The notes under the pieces were generated by a model. That model was given only the letters and a program-made list of their open reading frames with translations. It made no database searches and was not told the DNA's origin. DNA of 41,464 nt, taken from the NCBI RefSeq assembly GCF_011762095.1, contig NZ_JAASQO010000023.1:1-41464 (forward strand), read 5' to 3'. Source of the stretch: Parvibaculum indicum (GTDB taxonomy: Bacteria; Pseudomonadota; Alphaproteobacteria; Parvibaculales; Parvibaculaceae). The position numbers were made by a program, and so were the translations under genes. Below are positions 1 to 8,495 of the stretch, piece by piece; positions within the stretch are counted from its first letter, which is position 1; the number at the start of each line of letters is the position of its first letter.

Positions 1-2
1 AT

Positions 3-62
3 GAACTCCGTCTCGAAGTCCTCAAGCTCGCGAAACGCTGGAAGCCGAAAACAAGCCGGTGA
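3..62 (+). CDS. C-terminal tail of an unidentified protein (5' end outside window)
   Basis: An open frame enters from the left edge and ends at a TGA at 60-62. It encodes about 19 residues, ELRLEVLKLAKRWKPKTSR, with the basic amphipathic composition of a normal protein tail. It would be convergent with der, whose stop lies about 50 bases further on. The stretch is too short to name the family, and it may be a chance open frame. Confidence 0.3.
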   Translation, partial: ELRLEVLKLAKRWKPKTSR

Positions 63-114
63 AATGGGCGGGGTGTGACCGGAACACCGCTTACTCTTCT
101 GCCTTTTATCCCAC

Positions 115-1542
115 TTAATGAATCTTCCGCTTGCCGGCCTTGCTCGCATAGGGGTTCGTCCCCTTGCGCATGAAGAGGCGGATCGGCACGCCCGGCAGCT
201 TGAAGGTCTCGCGCAGGGCGTTCACCAGATAGCGCTTGTAGGAGGTCGGCACCTCGTCGGCGCGGCTGGAGAATACGGCAAAGGTCGGCGGACGCGATTT
301 CACCTGCGACATATATTTGAGGTTCACCGGGCGCCCCTTGGCGGCGGGCGGCTGGTGATGGGAGACCGTCTCGGTCAGCCATCGGTTGAGCCGCGCCGTG
401 GACACGCGCGCGTTCCACAGCTTATGCATGCGCTCGATTTCAGGCATGAGCTTCTGTGTGCCCCGCCCCGTCAGCGCCGAGAGCGTGACGATGGGAATGC
501 CGCGCACCTGCGGCAAGAGGCGTTCGAGTTCTTCCTTCAGCTCGCGCAGCTTTTCCTGCGGGTCTTCGACCATGTCCCATTTGTTGACGGCGACGAGGAA
601 GGCGCGCCCCTCCTGCTCCACCAGATCGGCAATGTGAAGGTCCTGCCGTTCGAAAGGCATGGTCGCGTCGAGCACCAGCACCACCACTTCGGCAAAGCGG
701 ATGGCCCGCAGCGTATCGGCCACGGAAAGCTTTTCCAGCTTCTGCGTCACGCGCGCCCGGCGGCGCATCCCCGCGGTATCGAAGAGTTTCACGCGGCGCC
801 CGCGCCATTCCCATTCGATGCCGATGCTGTCGCGGGTGATCCCGGCCTCAGGCCCGGTCAGCATCCGGTCCTCGCCGATCAGATGATTGACGAGCGTCGA
901 CTTCCCGACATTCGGACGTCCCACCATGGCGATGCGCAGCGGCGCTTCCAGGTCCGGCTCATAGGGCGTATCGGGATCGAAGCCCTCTTCCGCCTCGCCC
1001 TCGGCCAGCGCTTCGGCGATGGCCTGTTCGGCTTCGTCGTCCTCTATGCGATTGGCATAGGGCAGCAGCGCGTCGTAAAGCTCGTCGAGGCCCTGACCGT
1101 GCTCGGCGGAAAGGGAGAGCGGCGTCCCCATGCCCAGCTCATAGGCTTCCATCCGGCCTGCTTCGCCGCCCCCGCCTTCGCATTTATTCGCAGCGAGGAT
1201 CACGGGCGTCTGCGCCCGGCGCAGGATCTGTGCGAAGCGGCTGTCGAGCGGCGTCACGCCGGCGCGCGCATCGATCAGGAAAAGGCAGACATCGGCCTCG
1301 GCGATGGCCGCGTCGGTCTGGCGGCGCATGCGCGCTTCGAGGCTGTCGTCGCTCGCCTCCTCCAGCCCAGCGGTGTCGATGATGGTGAATTCGAGGTCGG
1401 CAATGCGCCCCTCGCCCTCCCGCCGGTCGCGCGTCACGCCGGGCGTATCGTCCACCAGGGCGAGCTTCTTGCCCACCAGACGATTGAAAAGGGTCGATTT
1501 GCCCACATTCGGGCGGCCGACTATGGCGAGTTTAAAAGACAA
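115..1542 (-). CDS. der: GTPase Der (EngA), ribosome assembly
   Basis: Der is a double-GTPase that helps mature the 50S ribosomal subunit. Two complete G domains are visible in 475 residues: GRPNVGKS at residues 9-16 and again at 208-215, each with a DTAG switch II motif, followed by the C-terminal KH-like domain rich in basic residues. The first G4 motif reads NKCE, not NKxD; I recall NKxE here in other alphaproteobacterial Der proteins. The length is normal for the family. The start is a TTG; a GGAGGGG Shine-Dalgarno lies 11 bases upstream and residue 1 sits directly before the conserved [11 protein letters not shown], so this start is well supported. It is the last gene of a yfgM-bamB-der run on the minus strand, 60 bases after the bamB-like stop. 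Confidence 0.97.
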   Translation of the reverse strand: MSFKLAIVGRPNVGKSTLFNRLVGKKLALVDDTPGVTRDRREGEGRIADLEFTIIDTAGLEEASDDSLEARMRRQTDAAIAEADVCLFLIDARAGVTPLDSRFAQILRRAQTPVILAANKCEGGGGEAGRMEAYELGMGTPLSLSAEHGQGLDELYDALLPYANRIEDDEAEQAIAEALAEGEAEEGFDPDTPYEPDLEAPLRIAMVGRPNVGKSTLVNHLIGEDRMLTGPEAGITRDSIGIEWEWRGRRVKLFDTAGMRRRARVTQKLEKLSVADTLRAIRFAEVVVLVLDATMPFERQDLHIADLVEQEGRAFLVAVNKWDMVEDPQEKLRELKEELERLLPQVRGIPIVTLSALTGRGTQKLMPEIERMHKLWNARVSTARLNRWLTETVSHHQPPAAKGRPVNLKYMSQVKSRPPTFAVFSSRADEVPTSYKRYLVNALRETFKLPGVPIRLFMRKGTNPYASKAGKRKIH

Positions 1543-1602
1543 TTGCGGTCAGGCCCCTCCGGAGGCGCCAGTCATTTCCAGCGGTGCCCGATCGCGATGC
1601 CC

Positions 1603-2982
1603 CTATTTCAGGGCGATCAGCTCCGCATCCTCGGTGAGAATATACATCGTTCCATCGGCAACGACCGGTGCGATCGCCGAACCGGCGGGCAGTTCGATCC
1701 GGCCTTCGATCTTGCCGGAATAGGGCGACAGGGACACCGCTTCGCCGCTGGTGGCGACCAGCACGAGGCGGTCGCCCGCCAGCACCGGGCCGGACCAGGC
1801 AATCGGTTCCGTCCGGTCTTCCGGGTCCTCGAAACGCGGCAGGCTGGTGATCCAGCGGATACGGCCGTCGCGGCGCGACAGCGCCGCCACCTGCTGTTCG
1901 TTCGTCACGATGAAAACCCAGTCGCCTGCGACCCAGGGGGTCTGGACGCTGGAGATATCCTTGGTCCAGACGCGCTCGCCCGTGCGCAGGTCGATCGAGA
2001 CCATGCGGCCGGAATGGCTGGCCGCGAAAACGCGGTCGCGGTCGATGACGGGGCGGCCCGCAATGTCGTTCAGCGAGCTGAGCGAGGTCAGGTTGCCGGT
2101 CCGGGTCAGCGAGTCGCTCCAGACGGGGGTGCCGTTCTGTACGCGGATTGCGAAGAGTTCGCCCGAGCTATAGGGCACCACCACGATCGACCCGGCCACG
2201 GCGGGGCTCGTCGACGAAACGATGCCGGCGCTTTCGGCAATACCGCGATGGCGCCAGAGCACGGTGCCGGTCTCCTCGGCCAGCGCGATCAACTGATTGT
2301 CGGAGGTGATGGCGAACACCCGGCCGCCATTCACCGTCGGCGCGGCGCGGAAGGGCTCGCGCATCTTTTTCGACCAGACATTCTTGCCGGTCGCGGCGTC
2401 GAGCGCATGCACCTCGCCGAAGCCGGTCGTCACGAACAGCTTGCCGTCGCTGAAGGCGACGCCACCGCCCCGGCCTTCTTCCTCGTCCTCCTCCTCCGGC
2501 ACGAGTTCGGTTTCCCACAACTCCTTGCCGTCCGAGGTGGAGAAGGCGCGCACGGTGGCTTCGGTATCGAGCACATAGATGCGGCCATCCGCGATGACGG
2601 GCGAGGCCACGAGCTCGCCGTCGCTGGTGGTGCCTTCACCGGCGCCGGTCGACCAGATCTCGTCCAGATTGCCGGGCGCGGCCAGGTGGTACATCGCATT
2701 GTCCGGCGTCCCGCCGGGCTGCGGCCAATCGGCATTGTCATAAGGCTGGGGCAGGACGACCGTCTCGTCCGCTGAAAGCGGATCGACTTCCAGCCTTCCG
2801 CCAAGCTCCATCACGGTCAGCCGCTCGCCCTGCAGCTTCGGTTCGTTGCTGCCGCTGCTGCTGAACACATCGCCCACCGTGTCGCAGCCCGCAAGCCCGG
2901 CCAGGGCGAGGCACATCAGGCCGAGCCGAAGCGTGCCGGTCCCAAAATGCCTGTTCTTCTCCGGCTGCTGCGTTCCGGTCAT
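1603..2982 (-). CDS. bamB: BamB-like outer-membrane assembly lipoprotein (PQQ-type beta-propeller)
   Basis: BamB is a periplasmic beta-propeller lipoprotein of the BAM complex that inserts outer-membrane beta-barrels. From the chosen start the 459-residue protein has a short basic N-terminus, a hydrophobic stretch and a lipobox LAGC with Cys33. Repeated propeller blades follow, with DG-x-VYxLD and AxDAxTGKxxW type motifs (for example LDAATGKNVWSKK). A very acidic loop (PEEEDEEEGR) interrupts one blade. The frame stays open upstream to 3102, but that extension is Arg-rich, overlaps the preceding gene and would bury the signal peptide. The ATG at 2982 has GGGGGAG six bases upstream; an alternative ATG lies at 3000. 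The order yfgM-bamB-der is the same as in E. coli, which supports the name beyond a generic PQQ-repeat call. Confidence 0.88.
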   Translation of the reverse strand: MTGTQQPEKNRHFGTGTLRLGLMCLALAGLAGCDTVGDVFSSSGSNEPKLQGERLTVMELGGRLEVDPLSADETVVLPQPYDNADWPQPGGTPDNAMYHLAAPGNLDEIWSTGAGEGTTSDGELVASPVIADGRIYVLDTEATVRAFSTSDGKELWETELVPEEEDEEEGRGGGVAFSDGKLFVTTGFGEVHALDAATGKNVWSKKMREPFRAAPTVNGGRVFAITSDNQLIALAEETGTVLWRHRGIAESAGIVSSTSPAVAGSIVVVPYSSGELFAIRVQNGTPVWSDSLTRTGNLTSLSSLNDIAGRPVIDRDRVFAASHSGRMVSIDLRTGERVWTKDISSVQTPWVAGDWVFIVTNEQQVAALSRRDGRIRWITSLPRFEDPEDRTEPIAWSGPVLAGDRLVLVATSGEAVSLSPYSGKIEGRIELPAGSAIAPVVADGTMYILTEDAELIALK

Positions 2983-3007
2983 GCGTAACTCCCCCGACAT
3001 TGATGTC

Positions 3008-3766
3008 TCACTTCCCGTTTGCCGCATCCGTCGTCTCCGCTTCGGCGGGAGACGCGTCTCCGCCGGTCTGCGCCGTGGCTTCGTCCTGCGTGCCGTCCGC
3101 ACCGCCCGCCGCCGTGTCGAGATGGGGCGCGAGGACCGCCTGCATCACATGGGCGCGGTCGCGCATGCCCGGCGGAATGCTCTGGCTCTCCAGAATGGCC
3201 TGAAACTGTTCGTTGGCGAACTGGTAGTCGCCGGCGCGATAGGCCGCAAGCCCCATCAGCTCATGCGCGTTGCTTGCCCAGGGAGAGCGCGCCTCCACCA
3301 GCGGCATCATGCGCGCCTTCACATCGTCCAGGCTGGCCTTGTCCAGCGTCAGCAGCATGGCCTTGATAGACGCCATGCCGCGCAGGATCTCCGTCGCGTC
3401 GGAATCGCCGGCGACGGCCTCGAACGCCCTGGCGGCCTCTTCGGTCTTGCCGGCCTCCATCAGCCTGTCCGCTTCCTGCAGGCGCGCCAGCACCGCATAG
3501 CCGCCCGCATTGTCGTCGGCGAACAGCTTCAGCGCCTCGGCCGCTTCGGCGGGCTCTTCGTTCTGCGCCGCGGCCACGACCTCGTCATAACGCGCGGAGG
3601 CGGCCTCGTTGACGGATTTGCTCCATTCCCGCCAGCCGACCGTCGCCGCCGCGACCACCACGATCGCCACGGCAAGGCCGATGACATAGAGGCCGTATTT
3701 CTCCCAGAGTCTGGAAGCCTGTTCGCGGCGAAGGTCCTGTTCGACTTCGCGGAAAATATCGCTCAA
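3008..3766 (-). CDS. YfgM-like TPR protein with one N-terminal membrane anchor
   Basis: This 252-residue protein has a short cytoplasmic N-terminus (MSDIFREVEQDLRREQASRL), one transmembrane segment at about residues 27-45, and a long Ala/Glu-rich helical domain that looks like tetratricopeptide repeats. That layout matches YfgM, an inner-membrane SecYEG-associated protein that hands substrates to periplasmic chaperones. The start is TTG with CGGAG seven bases upstream; no ATG lies near. The Thr/Ala/Glu-rich C-terminal tail is probably disordered. It is first in the operon with the BamB-like gene, whose start lies 25 bases (or 7, with the alternative start) after this stop. A large palindromic leader precedes it. 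Confidence 0.85.
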   Translation of the reverse strand: MSDIFREVEQDLRREQASRLWEKYGLYVIGLAVAIVVVAAATVGWREWSKSVNEAASARYDEVVAAAQNEEPAEAAEALKLFADDNAGGYAVLARLQEADRLMEAGKTEEAARAFEAVAGDSDATEILRGMASIKAMLLTLDKASLDDVKARMMPLVEARSPWASNAHELMGLAAYRAGDYQFANEQFQAILESQSIPPGMRDRAHVMQAVLAPHLDTAAGGADGTQDEATAQTGGDASPAEAETTDAANGK

Positions 3767-3792
3767 ATCTTTGCTCCGAGGAAAAACCGTCC

Positions 3793-3896
3793 GGCAGGCT
3801 TACCCGTTCGGAGGGGAATCGGCCCATGGCCCACTCCGAACGGGAAAACCTGCCTGTCATGTATAAATCGGACCGTTCTCCGATCCGGAAAACGGT
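3793..3896. repeat. Two strong inverted repeats in the leader of the yfgM-bamB-der operon
   Basis: The outer structure pairs GGCAGG (3793-3798) with CCTGCC (3849-3854) and, inside it, CCCGTTCGGAG (3803-3813) with CTCCGAACGGG (3834-3844), a perfect 11-bp arm; GGCC-CAT-GGCC occupies the loop. A second hairpin follows at 3872-3896, ACCGTT-c-TCCG pairing with CGGA-a-AACGGT. Both lie between the panB terminator and the yfgM Shine-Dalgarno, so they would be in the 5' leader if the promoter is upstream of 3896 on the minus strand. Parts of the two elements resemble each other (CTCCGA...GGAAAACxxxCTG). Confidence 0.7.
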
Positions 3897-3904
3897 CTGG
3901 CAGG

Positions 3905-3950
3905 CGGCGTAAAATAGCCCGCCCCGGAGACGATGGCAAACGGGGCGGGC
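3905..3950 (-). terminator. Intrinsic terminator of panB
   Basis: Read on the minus strand, a perfect 10-bp stem GCCCGCCCCG / CGGGGCGGGC (3941-3950 and 3917-3926) with a 14-base loop is followed by TATTTTA. It starts 30 bases after the panB stop. Confidence 0.8.
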
Positions 3951-3980
3951 CTCGGCAAAATGACGAATTGGTAACGGGGC

Positions 3981-4805
3981 TTACTTGGCCTTTTTCATGC
4001 CGTAGGTATGCTCCTGCGCCGGGAAGCTGCGATTGCGCACGGCATCGGCATAGGCTTCCGCCGCCCCGGCGATCTGGGCGCCCAGAGATGCGAATTCCCG
4101 GACGAATTTCGGCGGTTTGGGCGACAGGCCCAGCATGTCCTCCAGCACCAGAATCTGCCCGTCGCAGACCGGCGACGCGCCGATGCCGATGGTCGGGATC
4201 TCGATCTGGCGGGTAATGCGGGCGGCCAGCGGCTCGGCGACGCCCTCCACAACCACGGCGAAGGCGCCGGCATCCGCGACGGCCTGGGCATCGGCCTCGA
4301 TGGCGGCCCATTCCGATTCTTCGCGGCCCTGCGTCTTGAAGCCCCCCATCACATTCGTGCTTTGCGGCGTCAGGCCGATATGGGCCATCACCGGAATACC
4401 GCGCTCGGTGAGGTAGTGGATGGTGTCGGCGATGCGTGCGCCGCCTTCCATCTTCACCGCGGCACAGCCTGTTTCCTTGATGATGCGGACGGCATTGCGG
4501 AAGGCTTCGGGCGGGCTCTCCTCATAGGAGCCGAAAGGCATGTCCACGACCACCAGCGCGCGTTCGGTGCCGCGCATCACGGCGGCGCCATGCGCGATCA
4601 TCATGTCGAGCGTGACGCCAAGCGTGGTTTCCATGCCGTACATGACCATGCCCAGCGAGTCGCCCACCAGCAGGAAGTCGACATAAGGGTCGACATAGCG
4701 CGCGGTATGCGCGTGGTAGGACGTCAGCGACACGATGGGATCGCCACCCTTGCGGGCGCGGATTTCGGGAACGGTGATACGGCGCGTCTTGGAATGGACG
4801 GACAT
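3981..4805 (-). CDS. panB: 3-methyl-2-oxobutanoate hydroxymethyltransferase PanB
   Basis: PanB makes ketopantoate from 2-oxoisovalerate and 5,10-methylene-tetrahydrofolate, the first committed step of pantothenate and coenzyme A synthesis. The 274-residue protein carries the family hallmarks: the [16 protein letters not shown]-terminal strand, the metal-binding [13 protein letters not shown] region, [31 protein letters not shown] and the [18 protein letters not shown] segment. The length is typical. The ATG at 4805 has GGAGGAGG eight bases upstream. It has its own terminator and no panC next to it, so it looks monocistronic. Confidence 0.97.
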   Translation of the reverse strand: MSVHSKTRRITVPEIRARKGGDPIVSLTSYHAHTARYVDPYVDFLLVGDSLGMVMYGMETTLGVTLDMMIAHGAAVMRGTERALVVVDMPFGSYEESPPEAFRNAVRIIKETGCAAVKMEGGARIADTIHYLTERGIPVMAHIGLTPQSTNVMGGFKTQGREESEWAAIEADAQAVADAGAFAVVVEGVAEPLAARITRQIEIPTIGIGASPVCDGQILVLEDMLGLSPKPPKFVREFASLGAQIAGAAEAYADAVRNRSFPAQEHTYGMKKAK

Positions 4806-5103
4806 GAAGCTCGCCTCCTCCTATGCGGCCTTGCGGCCTGTCGGGAATGTCATGGCGGCCGATGCCTCGAAGCGCGTTCGGGGACATCCGCCAACCTATG
4901 GCGTTTCGATTGGATTACCGGCCGGATGCCGGTTCATCTGGACGCCGACCTTCCGGCGCCCTGGCCATTCCCGCACCCGTTACATACGGGCATCTGAGTG
5001 GGAGCCATCGCTTTTCGAGCGTTTCTTCCAAGGCGAAAACTACCCGAATGTCACGAAAAGTGCAAACGACCTCCCGCGCCCGGACCGAAAACTAACAACA
5101 GTG
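4806..5103. other. Non-coding gap upstream of panB (298 bases)
   Basis: This gap holds the panB Shine-Dalgarno (around 4814-4821) and presumably its promoter, reading to the left. I see no convincing gene, RNA or terminator. Open frames here lack a ribosome binding site or recognisable protein composition. Confidence 0.5.
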
Positions 5104-6021
5104 TCAGGCGGTTACCTCGGGCGAGCGCGTGTCTTCCGGGAGCCCGACAATCTCGCGATAGGCGACCGAGAGCATGGTGACCTGAAGCATGACGGCATAA
5201 AAATAGATTGCCGTGCCGATCAGCGAAGTCAAAATCCACGTCACGCCCAGCCCATCTACGGTCAGCCCTGCGGAAAGCTGAAACAGGCTTCCCCCGCTTG
5301 CGAGGAGAACCACGACCATCAGCAGCATGAATGGCAGATACAGCAAGACCGCCAGCCCCAGCAGGCGCAGGCCGTTTCCCGAACTCCGTCCGAAAACATC
5401 TCCCAGTCTGCTGCCCTCTCCTATGGCCGCATGAGGCAGGACGAGCGCCCCTCTCAATATCAGAGCCATCCCCCAGCAAAGGCCTGCAAAGGCAGCCAAT
5501 GAAAATACTGACGAGACAAGGCCACTGTTTTTCAAATGCTCCGAAAGCCCCGTTTGGCCGACATAGAAGACAAAAAGAACGGCTCCGAAAATTGTCCACA
5601 GAGCCACAACCAAACCCAGCTTGATCATCGCCCACATGTAGGCCCCGTCTTCCCGCCTCACCCTGCGGAGGGTCTTCTGCCCAATAAACCCACCTTCACC
5701 CAAAAGGACGAAACGATGCCAGCGGACCGCGGCAACTGCACCGGCGACAAAAGTCACGGCAAAGCTCGCCCAGTTCAACTTCCGCACTGATGAAGTCTGG
5801 GATATCCGCTGCAGGTTCTTAAAGTCCTCTGGATTGGGGTTTTTAAAGTACGCCCGAACCACATCATTGTAACCAGCCCATTCCTGATACGCGTACGCCG
5901 TAAAACTCATGGCAACCATGAGTGCGACGGCTGGCCAGGCGGCACCCAGCAATTGAATATAGTGGCGCGTCACGCCCGCATACACTTCGCGAAAGGTTGC
6001 ATAGACCGGCAGCTTGTTCAT
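5104..6021 (-). CDS. Multi-pass membrane protein, member 1 of a tandem three-gene family
   Basis: This 305-residue protein has about six hydrophobic segments. I do not recognise a named family. It shares clear signatures with the next two genes: a start like MNKLPV-xx-FREVYAGVTRHYIQLL before the first membrane segment, AVAAVRWHRFVLLGEG after the second, a LPHAAIGEGSRL-F segment in the middle, and TMLSVAYREIVG near the C-terminus. The ATG at 6021 has AGGGAG eight bases upstream; that Shine-Dalgarno touches the stop of the paralog before it (12-base gap), so the two are co-transcribed. A conserved WHRF motif next to a membrane segment hints at a shared cytoplasmic contact or active site, but no function can be assigned. 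Confidence 0.85.
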   Translation of the reverse strand: MNKLPVYATFREVYAGVTRHYIQLLGAAWPAVALMVAMSFTAYAYQEWAGYNDVVRAYFKNPNPEDFKNLQRISQTSSVRKLNWASFAVTFVAGAVAAVRWHRFVLLGEGGFIGQKTLRRVRREDGAYMWAMIKLGLVVALWTIFGAVLFVFYVGQTGLSEHLKNSGLVSSVFSLAAFAGLCWGMALILRGALVLPHAAIGEGSRLGDVFGRSSGNGLRLLGLAVLLYLPFMLLMVVVLLASGGSLFQLSAGLTVDGLGVTWILTSLIGTAIYFYAVMLQVTMLSVAYREIVGLPEDTRSPEVTA

Positions 6022-6033
6022 CGTGCGCGCTCC

Positions 6034-6918
6034 CTAGACGGCGGCGGGCGCTTCCTGTTCGCCCGACACACCGATGATCTCGCGATAGGCGACCGAAAGC
6101 ATGGTGATCTGGACCATCAGGGAGAAGAGATAGATACCGATGTAAAGAACGCCGCCGATCAGGGCGCCGGCAATGCCCAGCGCCCCGAGCAGACCGACGA
6201 TAATGCTCCCGATCACCGTCGCCGTGCCTGCGATCAGCAGAAGGAGCAGGAATGCGCCGAACAGACGCCAGCTATTGCCTTTCGTCTTGTCGAACATCTC
6301 GAAAAGGCGGCCGCCCCGGCCGAGCGCGGCATCGGGTAAAGCGATCATCAGGCGGAACATGACCGTCAGGGCCACGAAGTAGAGCGCGATGCCGCCCAGC
6401 GCGATGATCGCGCTTCCGATGCCGTGTACCGCCCCCGCCTCGCCGGCCAGCATCCTGAGAAGCATCCCCGCCAGCATGAAGAGAGCGGCGAATGCCAGGA
6501 CGACGAGGGTATAGGCGAGTATCACCCGGATGGACGTCCAGATGTAGGAACCGTCCTCGCCCCGCAGCAGACGGATCTGCGAGAGTCGCCCGTCGGCGCC
6601 CTCGCCCAGCAGAACGAAGCGATGCCAGCGCACCGCCGCCACCGCGCTTGCGACAATGGCGACCAGCCCGCCCGCGACGAAAGCGGCAATGGAGCCGGGG
6701 GATCCCAGCCGCTCCGTCACGGCCCTCACCTTTTCGGGGTCCTGCTCGCCAAAGGCGAGATCCAGGACACCCGAACTCAGATAGACCCAGGTGATACCGC
6801 CAAAGGCCAGGACAAGGAGCAAGATGGCCGGCCAGGCCACATGGATAAGCTGGAAATAATGGCGAATGACACCCGAGAGCACTTCGCTCACGGACGAGAT
6901 AACCGGCAGCTTGTTCAT
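6034..6918 (-). CDS. Multi-pass membrane protein, member 2 of a tandem three-gene family
   Basis: This 294-residue paralog of the downstream gene shares MNKLPVISSVSEVLSGV at the start, AVAAVRWHRFVLLGEGA, a TKGNSWRLFGAFLLL segment and ITMLSVAYREIIG near the end, with about six membrane segments between. The frame is open to 6963, but the ATG at 6918 restores the MNKLPV start seen in member 1 and has GGGGGGAGG just upstream. It is translated immediately before member 1 and lies about 115 bases after member 3, with two hairpins in that gap. Function unknown. Confidence 0.85.
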   Translation of the reverse strand: MNKLPVISSVSEVLSGVIRHYFQLIHVAWPAILLLVLAFGGITWVYLSSGVLDLAFGEQDPEKVRAVTERLGSPGSIAAFVAGGLVAIVASAVAAVRWHRFVLLGEGADGRLSQIRLLRGEDGSYIWTSIRVILAYTLVVLAFAALFMLAGMLLRMLAGEAGAVHGIGSAIIALGGIALYFVALTVMFRLMIALPDAALGRGGRLFEMFDKTKGNSWRLFGAFLLLLLIAGTATVIGSIIVGLLGALGIAGALIGGVLYIGIYLFSLMVQITMLSVAYREIIGVSGEQEAPAAV

Positions 6919-6938
6919 ATGGCCTCCCCCCAGAAAAG

Positions 6939-7021
6939 CGCGGCGCGCCCCGCGCCGCGTCATGTAAGCGATATTCTAGATGGGGATAGCCTCCGTCCAG
7001 CGTAAAATAGGCCTTTTACGC
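6939..7021 (-). terminator. Two hairpins between membrane-protein paralogs 3 and 2
   Basis: Read on the minus strand after the stop at 7035, the first hairpin is GCGTAAAA-ggccta-TTTTACGC (7000-7021). The second is CGCGGCGCG-ggg-CGCGCCGCG (6939-6959), followed by CTTTTC. The second has the strong GC stem and short U-run of an intrinsic terminator or attenuator. Together they could separate or tune expression of member 2 relative to member 3. Confidence 0.5.
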
Positions 7022-7034
7022 AGGCGCGAAGGCG

Positions 7035-7793
7035 CTAGAGCGTCGCGTCGATTTCCGGTTCCGGCGCATGGGTGCCCGCCGGGCCCGCCAGTTCGCGATA
7101 GGCGATGGACAGCACGGCGACGCTCACAATGGCGTAGAACAGCATCACCACGGCCGCGCCGACGGCCTTGAGCGCCAGCGGCAGGGCGTCGAACAGCGCC
7201 AGGGCTGCGATGAAGGGCAGCGCCGACAGGACCGCCACACCGAAAAGCCGCCAGAAATTGCCTTTCGTGCGCTCCAGCATGCGGCCGGCATTCACCCCCT
7301 CGTCCACCGCAACCGCCGGCAGGAGAAGGGAGAGGCGCACGAAAAAGAAGAACCCGGCGGCCAGCAGCACGATGCCGACAATCGCGATCGTGCCGGCCAG
7401 CGGCGAGCCCTGCCCCTCCTGCGCCAGCGCGCCAACCAGCATGAAGCAGAGAAAGCCCGGCACCATGAACAGGGACAGCATGACCGTCACGAGCAGGAAC
7501 CGCGCCTCGCGCCGCCCGAAGGAAAAATGGATCCGCCCCGCCGGTTCGTCGCCCAGCAGGATGAAGCGATGCCAGGTGACCGCGACGATCGGCCAGAGAA
7601 AGAGCGAGCCGAGTTCCAGCAGCACGAAGAAAGCCGTGTCCGTCTTCGGATCGAGAAAAACCGTCCCGACGGCGAGCAGCACGTAAAGCGCCCCGGCCAG
7701 CCAAATAAGGCGGAACATGTCGCTGAAATGGGTCCAGGCGCCGCGATAGGCCTCCACGACGGTCGCCATGACGTCCAGCTTATGGGCACTCAT
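7035..7793 (-). CDS. Multi-pass membrane protein, member 3 of a tandem three-gene family
   Basis: This is the shortest paralog (252 residues). It keeps the family signatures VTWHRFILLGD, LLLPAVAVDEG, TKGNFWRLFG and LSIAYREL, with about six membrane segments. It lacks most of the first extracytoplasmic region found in the other two. The start ATG overlaps the stop TGA of the upstream TPR gene in a four-base ATGA, which indicates translational coupling to that periplasmic protein. Function unknown. Confidence 0.85.
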   Translation of the reverse strand: MSAHKLDVMATVVEAYRGAWTHFSDMFRLIWLAGALYVLLAVGTVFLDPKTDTAFFVLLELGSLFLWPIVAVTWHRFILLGDEPAGRIHFSFGRREARFLLVTVMLSLFMVPGFLCFMLVGALAQEGQGSPLAGTIAIVGIVLLAAGFFFFVRLSLLLPAVAVDEGVNAGRMLERTKGNFWRLFGVAVLSALPFIAALALFDALPLALKAVGAAVVMLFYAIVSVAVLSIAYRELAGPAGTHAPEPEIDATL

Positions 7794-8317
7794 TTGCCTG
7801 CCACCTTCGCCCGATAGGTTTCGTTGTCCGGCGCGAGCGCCAGCGCCTGAATATAGTCCTTGCGGGCGCCGGGATCGCCCTTCGCCTGCCGGATCTCGCC
7901 GCTGACATACCAGGCGCCGGCCGCTTCCGGGTCGATGTCGAGGGATTTGCGGATATCCGCTTCCGCCGCGTCGAGATCGCCCTTCCCGAGATAGGCATTG
8001 GCCCGGTTGCTGAGCACCAGCGCATCCTGCGGCACCATCTTCAGCGCCCTCGTATAGTCGCCGATCGCCGCGTCGAGCCGGCCTTCGGCCTTGTAGGCTA
8101 CCCCGCGATTGATGAGTGCACTGACGATATCGGCGTCCTGCAGATCGCCGGAGGAGATGGCCTTGGTGCAGGCGTCGATCGCCTTGTCGTTCTGTCCGCC
8201 GCGCGTATAGACGAAACAGTAATTCGCCTGGTCGACGGCATCCGCGCGGGCGGGCGCGGCGGCCATGCTCCCTGCCAAAACAAGCATTCCTGCCAAAACC
8301 GGTCCTGCTACTCGCAT
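7790..8317 (-). CDS. Secreted tetratricopeptide-repeat protein
   Basis: A 175-residue exported protein. Its signal peptide MRVAGPVLAGMLVLAGSMAA ends near APARADA, and three to four TPR units follow, including ALINRGVAYKAEGRLDAAIG and ALVLSNRANAYLGKGDLDAA. TPRs mediate protein contacts, and the likely location is the periplasm. The ATG at 8317 has AAGGGA eight bases upstream; the longer TTG start at 8347 would place charged residues before the signal peptide and is less likely. It is coupled by ATGA overlap to membrane paralog 3, so the two proteins may work together. Confidence 0.85.
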   Translation of the reverse strand: MRVAGPVLAGMLVLAGSMAAAPARADAVDQANYCFVYTRGGQNDKAIDACTKAISSGDLQDADIVSALINRGVAYKAEGRLDAAIGDYTRALKMVPQDALVLSNRANAYLGKGDLDAAEADIRKSLDIDPEAAGAWYVSGEIRQAKGDPGARKDYIQALALAPDNETYRAKVAGK

Positions 8318-8495
8318 CTTCGGGTCCCTTCTTCGTTCGGGCAGCAACTTAGCGGTGATGCCGCCCGAGGGAAACAGGCAAGCGCGCCCTCAGCTTGCCT
8401 TCGGGCGTTCCCCGCTGATATACGCTCGCCATCGATCCGGCAGGCGCCCCGGACGCTGTGCATGGCGCCTCCCTTATTTGAGTGAAAGAGAAGAT

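Noticed and set aside
118-2775. An 885-codon open frame on the plus strand
   Set aside because: It lies opposite der and the bamB-like gene, both with strong family motifs; its His/Arg/Gly-rich translation is the usual antisense shadow of GC-rich coding DNA.
8265-8495. N-terminal extension of asd
   Set aside because: The family starts at the nucleotide-binding strand; the extension is upstream DNA shared with the divergent TPR gene and has no ribosome site.
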